Source: JBGPEQ01 sp050180895 (GTDB lineage: Bacteria; Pseudomonadota; Alphaproteobacteria; Dongiales; Dongiaceae). Taken from it: DNA of 54,155 nucleotides. This document shows, piece by piece, positions 8,881 to 16,629 of the stretch. Every line of letters starts with the position of its first letter. Position 1 is the stretch's first letter. The DNA lies in NCBI GenBank assembly GCA_050180895.1, contig JBFXDS010000020.1, forward strand, positions 1-54,155. The letters are read 5' to 3'. Below the pieces are notes generated by a model. It was not told the origin of the DNA. It saw only the letters and a list, made by a program, of their open reading frames with translations, and searched no databases. The position numbers and the translations under genes were made by a program.

Positions 8881-9708
8881 TTAAACCGGCATCGGCGGCG
8901 CCAGGAGCTGCGGATCGAGCGGCGTGCCGAACAGGTACATGCCCCAATGCAGATGCGGGCCGGTGGCGCGGCCGGTGCCGCCGAGGGTGCCGGCGACGTC
9001 GCCCTTCGCGAGCTTGTCCCCCTCCCTCACCGTCACCGTTTGCATGTGGGCGAAGATCGAGCACAGGCCGCGGCCGTGATCGATCATGACCGTGCCGCCG
9101 GTGAAGAACAGGTCGGCGTCGGCGAGCGAGACGATGCCGCCGGCCGGCGCCTTGAGCGGCGTGCCGACGGGGGCGGCGACATCGACCCCGAAATGCGGCC
9201 GGCGCGGCTCGCCGTTGAGGATGCGCTGGCTGCCATAGACGCCGCTGATCGGGCCGATGGCCGGCCACTCGAATCCGTCGAAGGCGTGCGGCAGATCGGT
9301 GTCGCGCGCCCGCGCGGCGTTGATGCGCGCCTGCTCGGCCTTGATGCGCTTGAGCTCGTCCGCGCCCGGCTCGACCTGGTTCTGCGGCAACCCGTCGATG
9401 CGCTGGATGTCGTAGCTGCGCTGGGCGATCGCCAGTTGCCGCGACTCCGTCCGGCCGTCGGCCTGCGTGACGGCCAGCGACGCCTGCGGCGGGTGATCGC
9501 GGCCGAAGCCGAGCAGGAAGCGGCCATCGCCGCCGACGCGGACGGATTCGCCGTCGAGCGTGACGCGGCTGCCGGCGGCGGCGCGGCCGAAGACGAGGCC
9601 GCCCTGCGTGAAGTGGCCGTCGACCTCCGCAGCCCTGGCGCGGCGCGCGACTCCGAGGCCGGCGAGCAGCGGCACCAGGGCGATAGCGGCGCGACGGCTG
9701 AGGGTCAC
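8881..9708 (-). CDS. Secreted M23 (LytM) metallopeptidase
   Basis: A 275-residue exported peptidoglycan endopeptidase. Residues 1-27 form a signal peptide (RR near the N-terminus, hydrophobic core LVPLLAGLGV, cleavage near ARAA). Residues 120-140 are a short charged helix. The C-terminal LytM domain has the zinc ligands H172 and D176 in PHFGVD and the HxH pair H252/H254 in GPHLHWG, so it should be catalytically active on peptide cross-bridges in the periplasm. It lies downstream of xseA on the same strand but is separated by a 236-base gap that holds an 83-bp hairpin repeat, so co-transcription is uncertain. It converges with the glycosyltransferase gene, three bases apart. Confidence 0.88.
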   Translation of the reverse strand: MTLSRRAAIALVPLLAGLGVARRARAAEVDGHFTQGGLVFGRAAAGSRVTLDGESVRVGGDGRFLLGFGRDHPPQASLAVTQADGRTESRQLAIAQRSYDIQRIDGLPQNQVEPGADELKRIKAEQARINAARARDTDLPHAFDGFEWPAIGPISGVYGSQRILNGEPRRPHFGVDVAAPVGTPLKAPAGGIVSLADADLFFTGGTVMIDHGRGLCSIFAHMQTVTVREGDKLAKGDVAGTLGGTGRATGPHLHWGMYLFGTPLDPQLLAPPMPV

Positions 9709-9782
9709 GGTACCATCCTCACTTTGCCTCTCCCTTCAGTGTCATGCCCGCGAAAGCAGGCAGGAGACTGGGATTATCGACG

Positions 9783-9865
9783 TGCGTCCTTCGACAAGCT
9801 CAGGATGAGGGATTTTCTTCGTGCCGGTAAGATTTTCCCTCATCCTGAGCTTGTCGAAGGACGCA
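9783..9865. repeat. 83-bp hairpin repeat, family A, copy 1
   Basis: Two 29-base arms, TGCGTCCTTCGACAAGCTC... and its reverse complement, surround a 25-base loop that contains TTCTTCGTGCC. The arms match perfectly, so the transcript would fold into a long hairpin. It lies between xseA and the M23 gene. Flanks on both sides (GGAGACTGGGATTATCGACG before, GGTCTGCAGAGACGTGTGCA after) are shared with copy 5, so the two belong to a longer composite repeat. Confidence 0.95.
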
Positions 9866-9944
9866 GGATGGGTCTGCAGAGACGTGTGCATGCGATAGCG
9901 CGGGGCGACAGGAAAAGGGATGGAGTCAGGCGAGAGCGGCGCGG

Positions 9945-11453
9945 TCACAGGAGGTTCCCCTGGCGCGGATCGCGCGTCTTCGAGGCGCGCGGCCGGGTCT
10001 TCTGCACGTGGCGGCCGGCGGTGGCCGCGACCTCGCCGTCGCCGAACTGGATGGTCAGGCCGTCGCCGAGAGTCACCGCAGTCGCGGTCGTCACCGGGCG
10101 GTCGGCGATGTCGCGCACGAGGGCGAAGCCGCGGGCCAGCACGTTCTCGTAGGAATAGCTGTCGAGCAGGTTGCCGAGCGAATCGACCTGGAGGTAGCCG
10201 CGGGAGATGCGCTGCTCGATCGACTCGCGGCGCAGATGCGCGGCCGTGCGCTCGAAGGCATGCCGCTTGCCGGTGAGGAGGGCCTGCACGGACTGGATCA
10301 GATCGGCGGCGCAGTGCTCGAGGGTCTGGGCGGCGCGCGCGAGCTGCTGCTTCGGCGTCGGCAGCGCGGCGGAAAGATGCGCCAGGCGGTCGAAGCGGCT
10401 GCCGAAATAGGCGCGGGGGGCGTTGAACAGCCGCTCGGTCCAGACGTCGAGGCGCTGCGCCATCTCCTCGATCAGCCGCTGCGGCTGGCCGAGACCGCGG
10501 GCGAGGCCCTCCAGGCGGACGCGGCGCTCCTCGACCAGGCGCAGCAGGGCGCCGATCAGGCGGCGGCCATGGTCGAGGGTCTCGGTGAGCAGCTCGGTGC
10601 GCACGGGCACGGCCATCTCGGCGGCGGCGGTCGGCGTCGGCGCGCGGCGGTCGGCGGCGAAGTCGATGAGGGTGGTGTCGGTCTCGTGGCCGACGGCCGA
10701 GATGAGGGGGATGGCGCTGGCGGCGGCGGCGCGCACCACCTCCTCTTCGTTGAAGGGCATGAGGTCTTCGAGGCTGCCGCCGCCGCGCGCGACGATGAGG
10801 AGGTCGGGGCGCGGGACCTTAATCTCCCCCGGGCCGCCGGCGAGCAGCGCGTTGAAGCCGCGGATGGCGGCGGCGACCTGGGCGGCCGCGTCGTCGCCCT
10901 GGACCTTGACCGGCCACAGAATGACGCGGCGGGGGAAGCGATCGGCCAGGCGGTGCAGGATGTCGCGGATGACGGCGCCGGTCGGCGAGGTGATGACGCC
11001 GATCACCTCCGGCAGGAAGGGCAGCGGCTTCTTGCGGGCGGCATCGAACAGGCCCTCGGCGGCGAGGCGCTTGCGGCGGTCCTCCAGCATCTTGAGGAGG
11101 GCGCCCTCGCCGGCCAGCTCCACGGAGTCGATGACGATCTGGTACTTGGAGCTGCCGGGATAGCTGCTGACGCGGCCGGTGACCACGACCTCCATGCCGT
11201 GCTCCAGCCGCAGCTTCAGGCGAGCGACGGTGGAGCGCCAGGCGCAGGCGTCGATGACGGCGTTCTCGTCCTTGAGGCTGAAATAGAGGTGGCCGGAGCC
11301 GTGATAGTTGGGCTTCGACACCTCGCCGCGCACGCGCACCCGCTCGAAGGTGCCCTCGAGGGTGCGCTTCACCGCGGCGCTGATCTCGCTGACGGTGAAT
11401 TCCGGCAGGTTGTGGGCGACGGGGAGCGGCGCGGCCATGGGTTTGGGCATCAT
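9945..11453 (-). CDS. xseA: Exodeoxyribonuclease VII large subunit
   Basis: Large catalytic subunit of exonuclease VII, which degrades single-stranded DNA to oligonucleotides together with XseB. The 502-residue product has the N-terminal OB-fold (residues about 17-115, with RVRGEVSKPNYHGSGHLYFSL read over two blocks), the GVITSPTGAVIRDILH catalytic-domain start, ARGGGSLEDLMPFNEE, and VGHETDTTLIDFAADRRAPTPTAAAE, all conserved. A long coiled-coil region (about 290-410) precedes a C-terminal segment with NVLARGFALVRD. Length and domain order are normal. XseB is not in the window. Confidence 0.95.
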   Translation of the reverse strand: MMPKPMAAPLPVAHNLPEFTVSEISAAVKRTLEGTFERVRVRGEVSKPNYHGSGHLYFSLKDENAVIDACAWRSTVARLKLRLEHGMEVVVTGRVSSYPGSSKYQIVIDSVELAGEGALLKMLEDRRKRLAAEGLFDAARKKPLPFLPEVIGVITSPTGAVIRDILHRLADRFPRRVILWPVKVQGDDAAAQVAAAIRGFNALLAGGPGEIKVPRPDLLIVARGGGSLEDLMPFNEEEVVRAAAASAIPLISAVGHETDTTLIDFAADRRAPTPTAAAEMAVPVRTELLTETLDHGRRLIGALLRLVEERRVRLEGLARGLGQPQRLIEEMAQRLDVWTERLFNAPRAYFGSRFDRLAHLSAALPTPKQQLARAAQTLEHCAADLIQSVQALLTGKRHAFERTAAHLRRESIEQRISRGYLQVDSLGNLLDSYSYENVLARGFALVRDIADRPVTTATAVTLGDGLTIQFGDGEVAATAGRHVQKTRPRASKTRDPRQGNLL

Positions 11454-11456
11454 AGA

Positions 11457-12029
11457 TCAGGTCCAGAGGCGGCGCAGCCCGCGGACGAGGGGCGCAAAGC
11501 CGAAAAATGAACGAAGCACCCCATGCCCAGCGGGATTCGGCGGTGAAATTCCGGGTGATGCCGGACGGACATCGGCGGCGGGACGGGGTGCCGGGGCGAC
11601 TCCGCGTGGCCGCCCGCCGGTATGGCGGCTCGGGCGGCCGGAGGGGCGCGCCCCGACGCCGGATCGGAAATGTGAACGAGGCACCCCATGCCCAGCGGGC
11701 CGGCCATTGGCGAGGCCGACCAGAAACCGGACGCGGCGGAGGTGGAGGCGGGCCTGGCGGCGCAGGGCGGCGACCTGGGCCGAGCGGGCGCCATGCTTCC
11801 AGGGCGCACGACGGCAGCGCTCGCGGCCGGCCGCCGTGCGCGCCCCGGTGCTGAGGCCGCCATGCAGGCGGCAACGGCCGTTGCGCATGGCCGGCTGCCG
11901 GCAGGCGCAGCCCGCCCGGGTCTTGGCTCCGCAACGCGGCGCGGCCAGGAAATCGCCGGCGGGATTGCCGTTGTTGAGGCGGCCGCGACGGTCGGGCGGG
12001 AGGACGGTGGCGGTCGATGGATTGGACAC
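11457..12029 (-). CDS. HGGxSTG-domain protein, probably SOS-controlled
   Basis: Small Cys-rich protein family of unknown function common in alphaproteobacteria. The core runs from GRLNNGNPAGDF through APRCGAKTRAG and GRCRLHGGLSTG to WKHGARSAQ; four Cys and one His suggest zinc binding. An open frame extends up to an ATG at 12104, but that codon lies inside the spacer of a near-perfect sigma-70 promoter, so it cannot be in the transcript. The in-frame GTG at 12029, preceded by GGAG, gives a start (VSNPSTATVLPP) that suits the family. The last 80 residues are derived from two 28-base direct repeats and look unlike the family, so the original gene was probably shorter. It ends three bases from xseA. 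Confidence 0.7.
   Translation of the reverse strand: MSNPSTATVLPPDRRGRLNNGNPAGDFLAAPRCGAKTRAGCACRQPAMRNGRCRLHGGLSTGARTAAGRERCRRAPWKHGARSAQVAALRRQARLHLRRVRFLVGLANGRPAGHGVPRSHFRSGVGARPSGRPSRHTGGRPRGVAPAPRPAADVRPASPGISPPNPAGHGVLRSFFGFAPLVRGLRRLWT
11507..11534 (+). repeat. 28-bp direct repeat, copy 1
   Basis: ATGAACGAAGCACCCCATGC followed by CCAGCGGG. It matches the copy at 11672-11699 in 26 of 28 positions and lies within the 3' part of the HGGxSTG frame. It encodes the repeated minus-strand peptide PAGHGV. Confidence 0.85.
11672..11699 (+). repeat. 28-bp direct repeat, copy 2
   Basis: GTGAACGAGGCACCCCATGC followed by CCAGCGGG, 165 bases downstream of copy 1. The flanking G+C-rich sequence is not repeated. 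Confidence 0.85.
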
Positions 12030-12070
12030 GGATTCGGCTCCGGACGGCCTGTTGGATGGGGCTGTAACGA

Positions 12071-12085
12071 GTTCGTCAAATGTTC
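12071..12085 (-). promoter_or_regulatory. LexA (SOS) box, GAAC-N7-GAAC
   Basis: On the minus strand the sequence reads GAACATTTGACGAAC, an exact match to the GAAC-N7-GAAC (GTTC-N7-GTTC) operator known for alphaproteobacterial LexA. It begins one base after the -10 hexamer of the promoter at 12087-12115, where bound LexA would block RNA polymerase. Confidence 0.8.
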
Positions 12086-12086
12086 T

Positions 12087-12115
12087 AGTATAAGAACGAA
12101 CCATCGAGTTGTCAA
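12087..12115 (-). promoter_or_regulatory. Near-consensus sigma-70 promoter for the HGGxSTG gene
   Basis: On the minus strand: TTGACA at 12115-12110, a 17-base spacer, and TATACT at 12092-12087. The match to TTGACA-N17-TATAAT is 11 of 12. Transcription would start near 12080, inside the LexA box, and read into the HGGxSTG frame. Confidence 0.8.
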
Positions 12116-12176
12116 GATGTTCTGCCTATCAACATTGTGATAAGGTCAACCTCAAGCGAGAGCGCGATAAGGGTTT

Positions 12177-12748
12177 GTGGCGACGCTGACAGGGACGCGA
12201 CCGATCACCGTCGAGGAGTATCTCGAAGGCGAGAGGGTCGGTGATGTCCGGCACGCGTTCACCGGAGACGACTCCTAAACCATGCTGGCGGAGACGGCAC
12301 CTCACAACCTGATTGCCGGAGCGTTCATGGCTGCGCTGCATGGGCATCTGGGAGGAACCGGCTGCCGCGTGTTTACCAGCATGATGAAGCTCCGGGTCGG
12401 CGACGACTTCTATTACCCCGACGTGTTCGTCGCCTGCGACCGCAGCGATGCCGAACCCTACTTCAAGCGGCGGCCGCTGCTGATTGTCGAGGTGCTGTCG
12501 CCGGAGACGGCCGCGCGCGACACCCAGGACAAGCTCGTCGCCCATCAGGCGATCGATTCACTGCGCGAACACGTCTTGGCCGAGCAGCATCGGCAGGAGG
12601 TGGGATCAATCGCCGCGTCGAGGATGGATGCGAGAGCGTCACATACACGGATGCCGACGCGCTTACCCTGGAGTCCGTGAATAACTCGATCTCTCTAGAC
12701 GAGATCTATAGGGATGTCGTGTCGAGATCCGAGCGCCAATCCTTATAG
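12177..12748 (+). pseudogene. Uma2-family endonuclease gene, disrupted
   Basis: Remnant of a Uma2 (DUF820) protein of the PD-(D/E)xK nuclease fold. A GTG at 12177 opens VATLTGTRPITVEEYLEGER, the usual Uma2 start, but the frame meets TAA at 12276. The middle of the protein continues in the same frame as HNLIAGAF, FYYPDVFVACD and RRPLLIVEVLSPET (conserved PD and E-x-L core). Around 12605 the frame shifts, and the C-terminus SVTYTDADALTLESV...LDEIYRDV is found in another frame ending at TAG 12746-12748. One stop plus one frameshift make a full-length product impossible. Confidence 0.85.
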
Positions 12749-12971
12749 CGTCCCACAACCAGCGGATTGGCCGAACAATCATCTCCCGCACGACTGCGCC
12801 GTTCTAGATCAGCCAGTGATAGCCTATCTAACCCCATTATTTTCCGACCCGAAACGGACCGTGGGAGTTCCGTTATCTCACAGCCGCAGATCACCACGTC
12901 AACACTCCGCTCAAGCAACTGAGGGCTATGGGCTCGTCATCGATCTGCCGAAAATTGATCTGCTATGCTCT
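12749..12971. other. Gene-free interval between Uma2 remnant and ABC-3C system
   Basis: About 220 bases with visibly lower G+C than the rest of the window. Short frames exist on both strands but none has a family match that I recognise or a ribosome-binding site. It may be the inner boundary of the inserted defence island. Confidence 0.5.
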
Positions 12972-14885
12972 TCAGGCTACGTGTACGTGCGTCAAACGTC
13001 GGAGGTGCGCACCCTGGAGGCCGATGAAAGAAGCTCCTGTCATGATGAGCTGCGCCCCCTGATACTCATCCCGACTCAGTAGGTCGATGAATGGCTGGAC
13101 AATAAAATTCTCCTTATCCTCGACAGCCTCGCCCGCGAACTCTCCCGGTAGGTCGATGATGGCTAGGCCAGGATAGTGGCGCCCTACCTTGTCGCTGAGT
13201 GTGAGTAGGCCGTAGTGATACGCCATCAGGAAGTAAAGGGTATCAGTTCCGCCGAGCACGGCATTCCACCGGCGGCGGCCCACCCTAATCGTGAAACCTG
13301 ATCTTGATATGTCGACGTTTACCTGGCTGTGACGCCAAACATCTGGGCGTTGCGAGTTTATGCCATTGAGGTAATCGTTCATGCCGTCTTCGAGAAGGCT
13401 GGCTGCAGCGTCGAAGTCGGTCGCGTTAAGGATTTGCTCGACTCGTTCTTGTAGAGGTTCGATTTGCTTTTCGAGAGCATCGATCTTCTTGGTGAGATCG
13501 GAGCCGACCTCAAGCGCCGCAGAAATTCTTCTGATCTGGCGCTCGCGTTCGCTGGCTTGGCCAAGGGCAACGTCAATGGCGCTGACATCTTCCTGCACAA
13601 AGGCAGCTACCGCTTGTCTTGCAGGTGCAAGTTCCCGTTCGATTAGGCGAAGTGTCTCCTCTGCGTCCGACACTTCTCTGCTCAACTTGCCGTGCTCCCG
13701 GCGCAACACATCCAATAGTTCGTCCGCCTCTTTAAGCTCGCCGGACAGCCGCTCGCTTTCAAAGCGCAAGCGTACTGACCCGAGTTCCTCGATCACGGGC
13801 TCCTCCGGCAAGCGCCGACGACAGAGGAAACAGTATTCCGAATCGGCCCTTCTCTCCGCGATAGCTTGATCACATGCAGGACAGTGGGTGATCCGAAGAT
13901 CGGCGAGCACCGTACCGGCATCCTCTGTGCGGGCGATGCGATCTAACTCATCAGTGAGATCGCCACGATAGCGGCGCATTTCGTCAATGCGATCTGCAGC
14001 GGATTTTAGCTTGCGGCGATCCTCCTCTAGCTTGACCACAACGTTGGCTCGCTCCTCGCCCAGCCCTTCAACGTGCCCTCGGTGTTCCGGCGCAAGCGCC
14101 TGTTGGCTACCAGCGGCTAAGATTTCATTTCGGCGCTCTTGCAGGTCCTCGACTTTGCGGTTAAGGCGGTCCAACGCCGCTTTTATCGACCCCGCGGTTA
14201 CGCTGACGGTTATTCCGGGCTCTCCGAGTATGTCGCGGGCCAATTCCTCAAGGGTCTGGCTATACTGCTCCCGTCGGGCCTTCAGTTTTTCAGCTTGCAT
14301 CTTCAGGTCGATCAGCTGCCCGTACTCTTCGGTGTAAATCCGCTCGGCTAACCCGAGAAACTGTAGTAGACAAGCGTGCTGCTCCCCTTCCGGTTGCTGG
14401 TCCGCGATGCCACCCCAGAACCGCTGCTGCCGATAGATATGCCGGAGGAGCATCCGGAAGCTGAGCTCTGGCCAAGTCTGGCCGGACATCGGATTACCTT
14501 TCGGAAAATGGAGCAATGGAATGTTCAACTGGTCCATGAGCCAGTGCTGAAAATCGCGCGCCGGCATACCCTCGCCGTCAACGAAGACCTTCGACTTGGA
14601 ACCCGGCTCTCGCCATCGGCGCTCGACACGGATCTGTTTCTCACCGATCACCAGATGGACGGCTGCGGCGTCGTACTTGTCGGCTAAGCCCGCTTCCTCC
14701 GCGCCCTCAAATGGGTTTTCACCGGTGTCCCCGAGCAGGAAATCGAGTGTCTGCAGCCACTTGGTTTTCCCCGTATTGGGACGGCCGACCAACAGATTGA
14801 CGCCTTCCTCGAAGGTCAACTCCTCAGTATTTCCGTTCGAGAAGCGACGCTCCAGGCGAGAGAGGGACAGGTACGATGGACTCAT
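12972..14885 (-). CDS. ABC-3C system ABC ATPase with zinc ribbon (third gene)
   Basis: A 637-residue SMC/Rad50-like ABC ATPase without membrane segments. The N-terminal lobe has Walker A GRPNTGKTK (residues 34-42). Two long coiled-coil arms (about 190-330 and 365-490) flank a zinc ribbon with C335, C338, C352 and C355 in CPAC...CFLC arrangement, where Rad50 has its hook. The C-terminal lobe has an LGGTDTLYFL segment in the signature position (544-553) and a Walker B GLAIIDLPG (573-581) in which the usual catalytic Glu after Asp is replaced by Leu. The ATG overlaps the preceding stop by four bases (ATGA). Domain order fits the ATPase of ABC three-component conflict systems. The role in sensing invading DNA is inferred. 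Confidence 0.85.
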   Translation of the reverse strand: MSPSYLSLSRLERRFSNGNTEELTFEEGVNLLVGRPNTGKTKWLQTLDFLLGDTGENPFEGAEEAGLADKYDAAAVHLVIGEKQIRVERRWREPGSKSKVFVDGEGMPARDFQHWLMDQLNIPLLHFPKGNPMSGQTWPELSFRMLLRHIYRQQRFWGGIADQQPEGEQHACLLQFLGLAERIYTEEYGQLIDLKMQAEKLKARREQYSQTLEELARDILGEPGITVSVTAGSIKAALDRLNRKVEDLQERRNEILAAGSQQALAPEHRGHVEGLGEERANVVVKLEEDRRKLKSAADRIDEMRRYRGDLTDELDRIARTEDAGTVLADLRITHCPACDQAIAERRADSEYCFLCRRRLPEEPVIEELGSVRLRFESERLSGELKEADELLDVLRREHGKLSREVSDAEETLRLIERELAPARQAVAAFVQEDVSAIDVALGQASERERQIRRISAALEVGSDLTKKIDALEKQIEPLQERVEQILNATDFDAAASLLEDGMNDYLNGINSQRPDVWRHSQVNVDISRSGFTIRVGRRRWNAVLGGTDTLYFLMAYHYGLLTLSDKVGRHYPGLAIIDLPGEFAGEAVEDKENFIVQPFIDLLSRDEYQGAQLIMTGASFIGLQGAHLRRLTHVHVA

Positions 14886-15451
14886 CGGGTGATCCTCTCT
14901 CCCATCGGACGCTCCCCGACCTCTTTGTCGAAAAGGCGATAAATTAGGTCTTTCAGGAAGGTGCCTGTCTTGCTGCCAAACGTCTTCTTCACATCACGCA
15001 TTCGCTTCACGAGAGGAGCGAATGACGGCCGCGCAGCGAGTGCAGTTGCCCGTTCATTGCCGAGTGGCGTGAGCGCGATCCTGTAAGATCTCCCCTCTTT
15101 GGTCACTGTAATCAGCCGCTTGGCCTCAAGGTGCGCAAGCACGTGGTAGTATCTCTTGTCCCACGGCCCGTAGCGGTGCCGGACCATTGCCGACTCCACG
15201 CGTTCGTCGGCTTTGACCTCGTCCGATGCTCCACCGTCCTCTCGAGAAGTTACGGACCGCGCAGCTTCGAAGAAGTCTGGGTAACGGGCGAAGAAGTCGA
15301 GCTTCGCCATCTTGGTCAGGCCATCTATCCGGCCTTTGACTCCGCAGATGTGCATCAGAAGCATAAGTCGGGCGGCATGGAACTCGACGATATCATCAGC
15401 CAACAATGGCAAGCTGACTGGCTGAGTGCCGACGCGGTTGAGCGACCTCAT
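14882..15451 (-). CDS. ABC-3C system middle component, winged-helix protein (second gene)
   Basis: A 189-residue soluble protein lying between the nuclease and ATPase genes, the place of the middle component in ABC-3C systems. A helix-turn-helix-like region near residues 25-60 (LLMHICGVKGRIDGLTKMAK) and the wing-like LEAKRLITVTKEGRSYRIAL suggest a winged helix that bridges ATPase and effector. The start is ATG 15451, overlapping the nuclease stop by one base (TGATG); a GTG one codon earlier is possible. The stop overlaps the ATPase ATG by four bases. Assignment rests on position, size and fold pattern. Confidence 0.75.
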   Translation of the reverse strand: MRSLNRVGTQPVSLPLLADDIVEFHAARLMLLMHICGVKGRIDGLTKMAKLDFFARYPDFFEAARSVTSREDGGASDEVKADERVESAMVRHRYGPWDKRYYHVLAHLEAKRLITVTKEGRSYRIALTPLGNERATALAARPSFAPLVKRMRDVKKTFGSKTGTFLKDLIYRLFDKEVGERPMGERITR

Positions 15452-16629
15452 CACATCCGCCTCGTGAATCTAAGGAGACAGCGATCGGCGATGTCGTACA
15501 TGCACCCTTTTAAGAAAGCCGATTGATCGTGCACCGCCGGGTCACGCTCCGCGTTCACCGCGTCCATGCGGTCGAGGCAAACGGCATGGAAGCGGGACGC
15601 ATCAAAATCGATCTGACCGGCAACGAATAAGGCGCGGAGTGACGACACTTCGGCCTGCACGCGTCGTCGTAGGCGCTCCGCATCGTCTGCCTCCAAATAG
15701 CGGGGTGCCCTTGTCTCAGCCGCATAGTCGCGACGCAACTCGACGGCCAAGGCGATTTGATCATCTGAAAGTCCTGCGTCCTCCATCTTGGCAGCAAGCT
15801 TGCCACCTGACTTTGCGGCGGCTCCTTCGGTGAGTTCGCACATCCGACACTCCCACCATGCGCGGAGCGCGTCTCGCGTGATGATCTTCTTGTCTCGGTC
15901 CGGTTCCCATTTGGCATCGCCGGCGGCCTTCGCTAGCGCTCGCAACTCGTCCAGTATCACCTCAGCGGGTTCAACTAGTAAGGGTCGACCCTCGTCTGCG
16001 CTCAGACGGATCAGTCGGAGAAGGTTGTCCTTTCGGACAGCTTCCTCGCTATGACGCTGATCCCAGAAGCAGTTCTTCAGCCAGAAGTCGACTCCATTGC
16101 CCTTGGGCGAGACGATGTCTGGAAAGCGCATTTCCAATTCGGAGCAGAGTGCCTTCATGACATCAGTATCGAGGGCGCGGCTCTGTGAAGAGCGCTCATA
16201 GCTAAGAGGTTCCAGTGCGTTCACAATGGGCCTGAGTGTCACCAAGCGGAATGACGACGCTTCTCGATGTTTGTCTCGCCCGAGTGAAATCTCGAAGATC
16301 GAGGTGCCGGCGTTCTTCTTCTTCCGCTGGCACAGATCGGCAACTGACCAGAGTTTCTCCTGCTCGCTGGCTTTGACCTGAACGTACTCGGCCCATCTGC
16401 CATTTTGGCCGAGGCTTGCGCGGATCAGTACGATGTCGTCGTGCGTCTCGCAATGCACCTTAACGAGCATCGGGTCTCCAAGCATCTCTATGAGAAAGCT
16501 GACCGCGATCTCGTCCTGGTAGTTGAATCCCTTCCGAGCGACTGGCCCACCTTCCTCGTCAGGTTTGACGTCGTCGATCGACGGCCATGACACAGGCGCT
16601 GACGGGGCTGCGGTGCCTGCCTCAGTCAT
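15451..16629 (-). CDS. DUF4297-type dsDNA nuclease, effector of the ABC-3C system (first gene)
   Basis: A 392-residue protein whose N-terminal 100 residues match the DUF4297 (Cap4-like) nuclease domain of the PD-(D/E)xK superfamily: GFNYQDEIAVSFLIEML with E40, HCETHDDIVLI with D65, and EYVQVKA with Q84 and K86. These are the expected metal-binding and catalytic positions. The rest is helical and unassigned, perhaps the interaction region. Such domains cut double-stranded DNA when a partner senses infection. It is the promoter-proximal gene of a three-gene operon, and GAGG lies eight bases before the ATG. G+C is clearly below that of flanking genes, suggesting transfer. Confidence 0.85.
   Translation of the reverse strand: MTEAGTAAPSAPVSWPSIDDVKPDEEGGPVARKGFNYQDEIAVSFLIEMLGDPMLVKVHCETHDDIVLIRASLGQNGRWAEYVQVKASEQEKLWSVADLCQRKKKNAGTSIFEISLGRDKHREASSFRLVTLRPIVNALEPLSYERSSQSRALDTDVMKALCSELEMRFPDIVSPKGNGVDFWLKNCFWDQRHSEEAVRKDNLLRLIRLSADEGRPLLVEPAEVILDELRALAKAAGDAKWEPDRDKKIITRDALRAWWECRMCELTEGAAAKSGGKLAAKMEDAGLSDDQIALAVELRRDYAAETRAPRYLEADDAERLRRRVQAEVSSLRALFVAGQIDFDASRFHAVCLDRMDAVNAERDPAVHDQSAFLKGCMYDIADRCLLRFTRRM

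Noticed and set aside
9783..9865. CRISPR interpretation of the recurring repeats
   Set aside because: Copies are kilobases apart, palindromic and of 83 bases, with no regular spacers and no cas genes.
12030..12104. ATG at 12104 as start of the HGGxSTG gene
   Set aside because: It falls inside the 17-base spacer of the promoter at 12087-12115, upstream of any possible transcript start from that promoter.
12706..12918. 70-residue minus-strand frame between the Uma2 remnant and the ABC ATPase
   Set aside because: No ribosome-binding site, no recognised family, and overlap with the Uma2 remnant; kept as non-coding.
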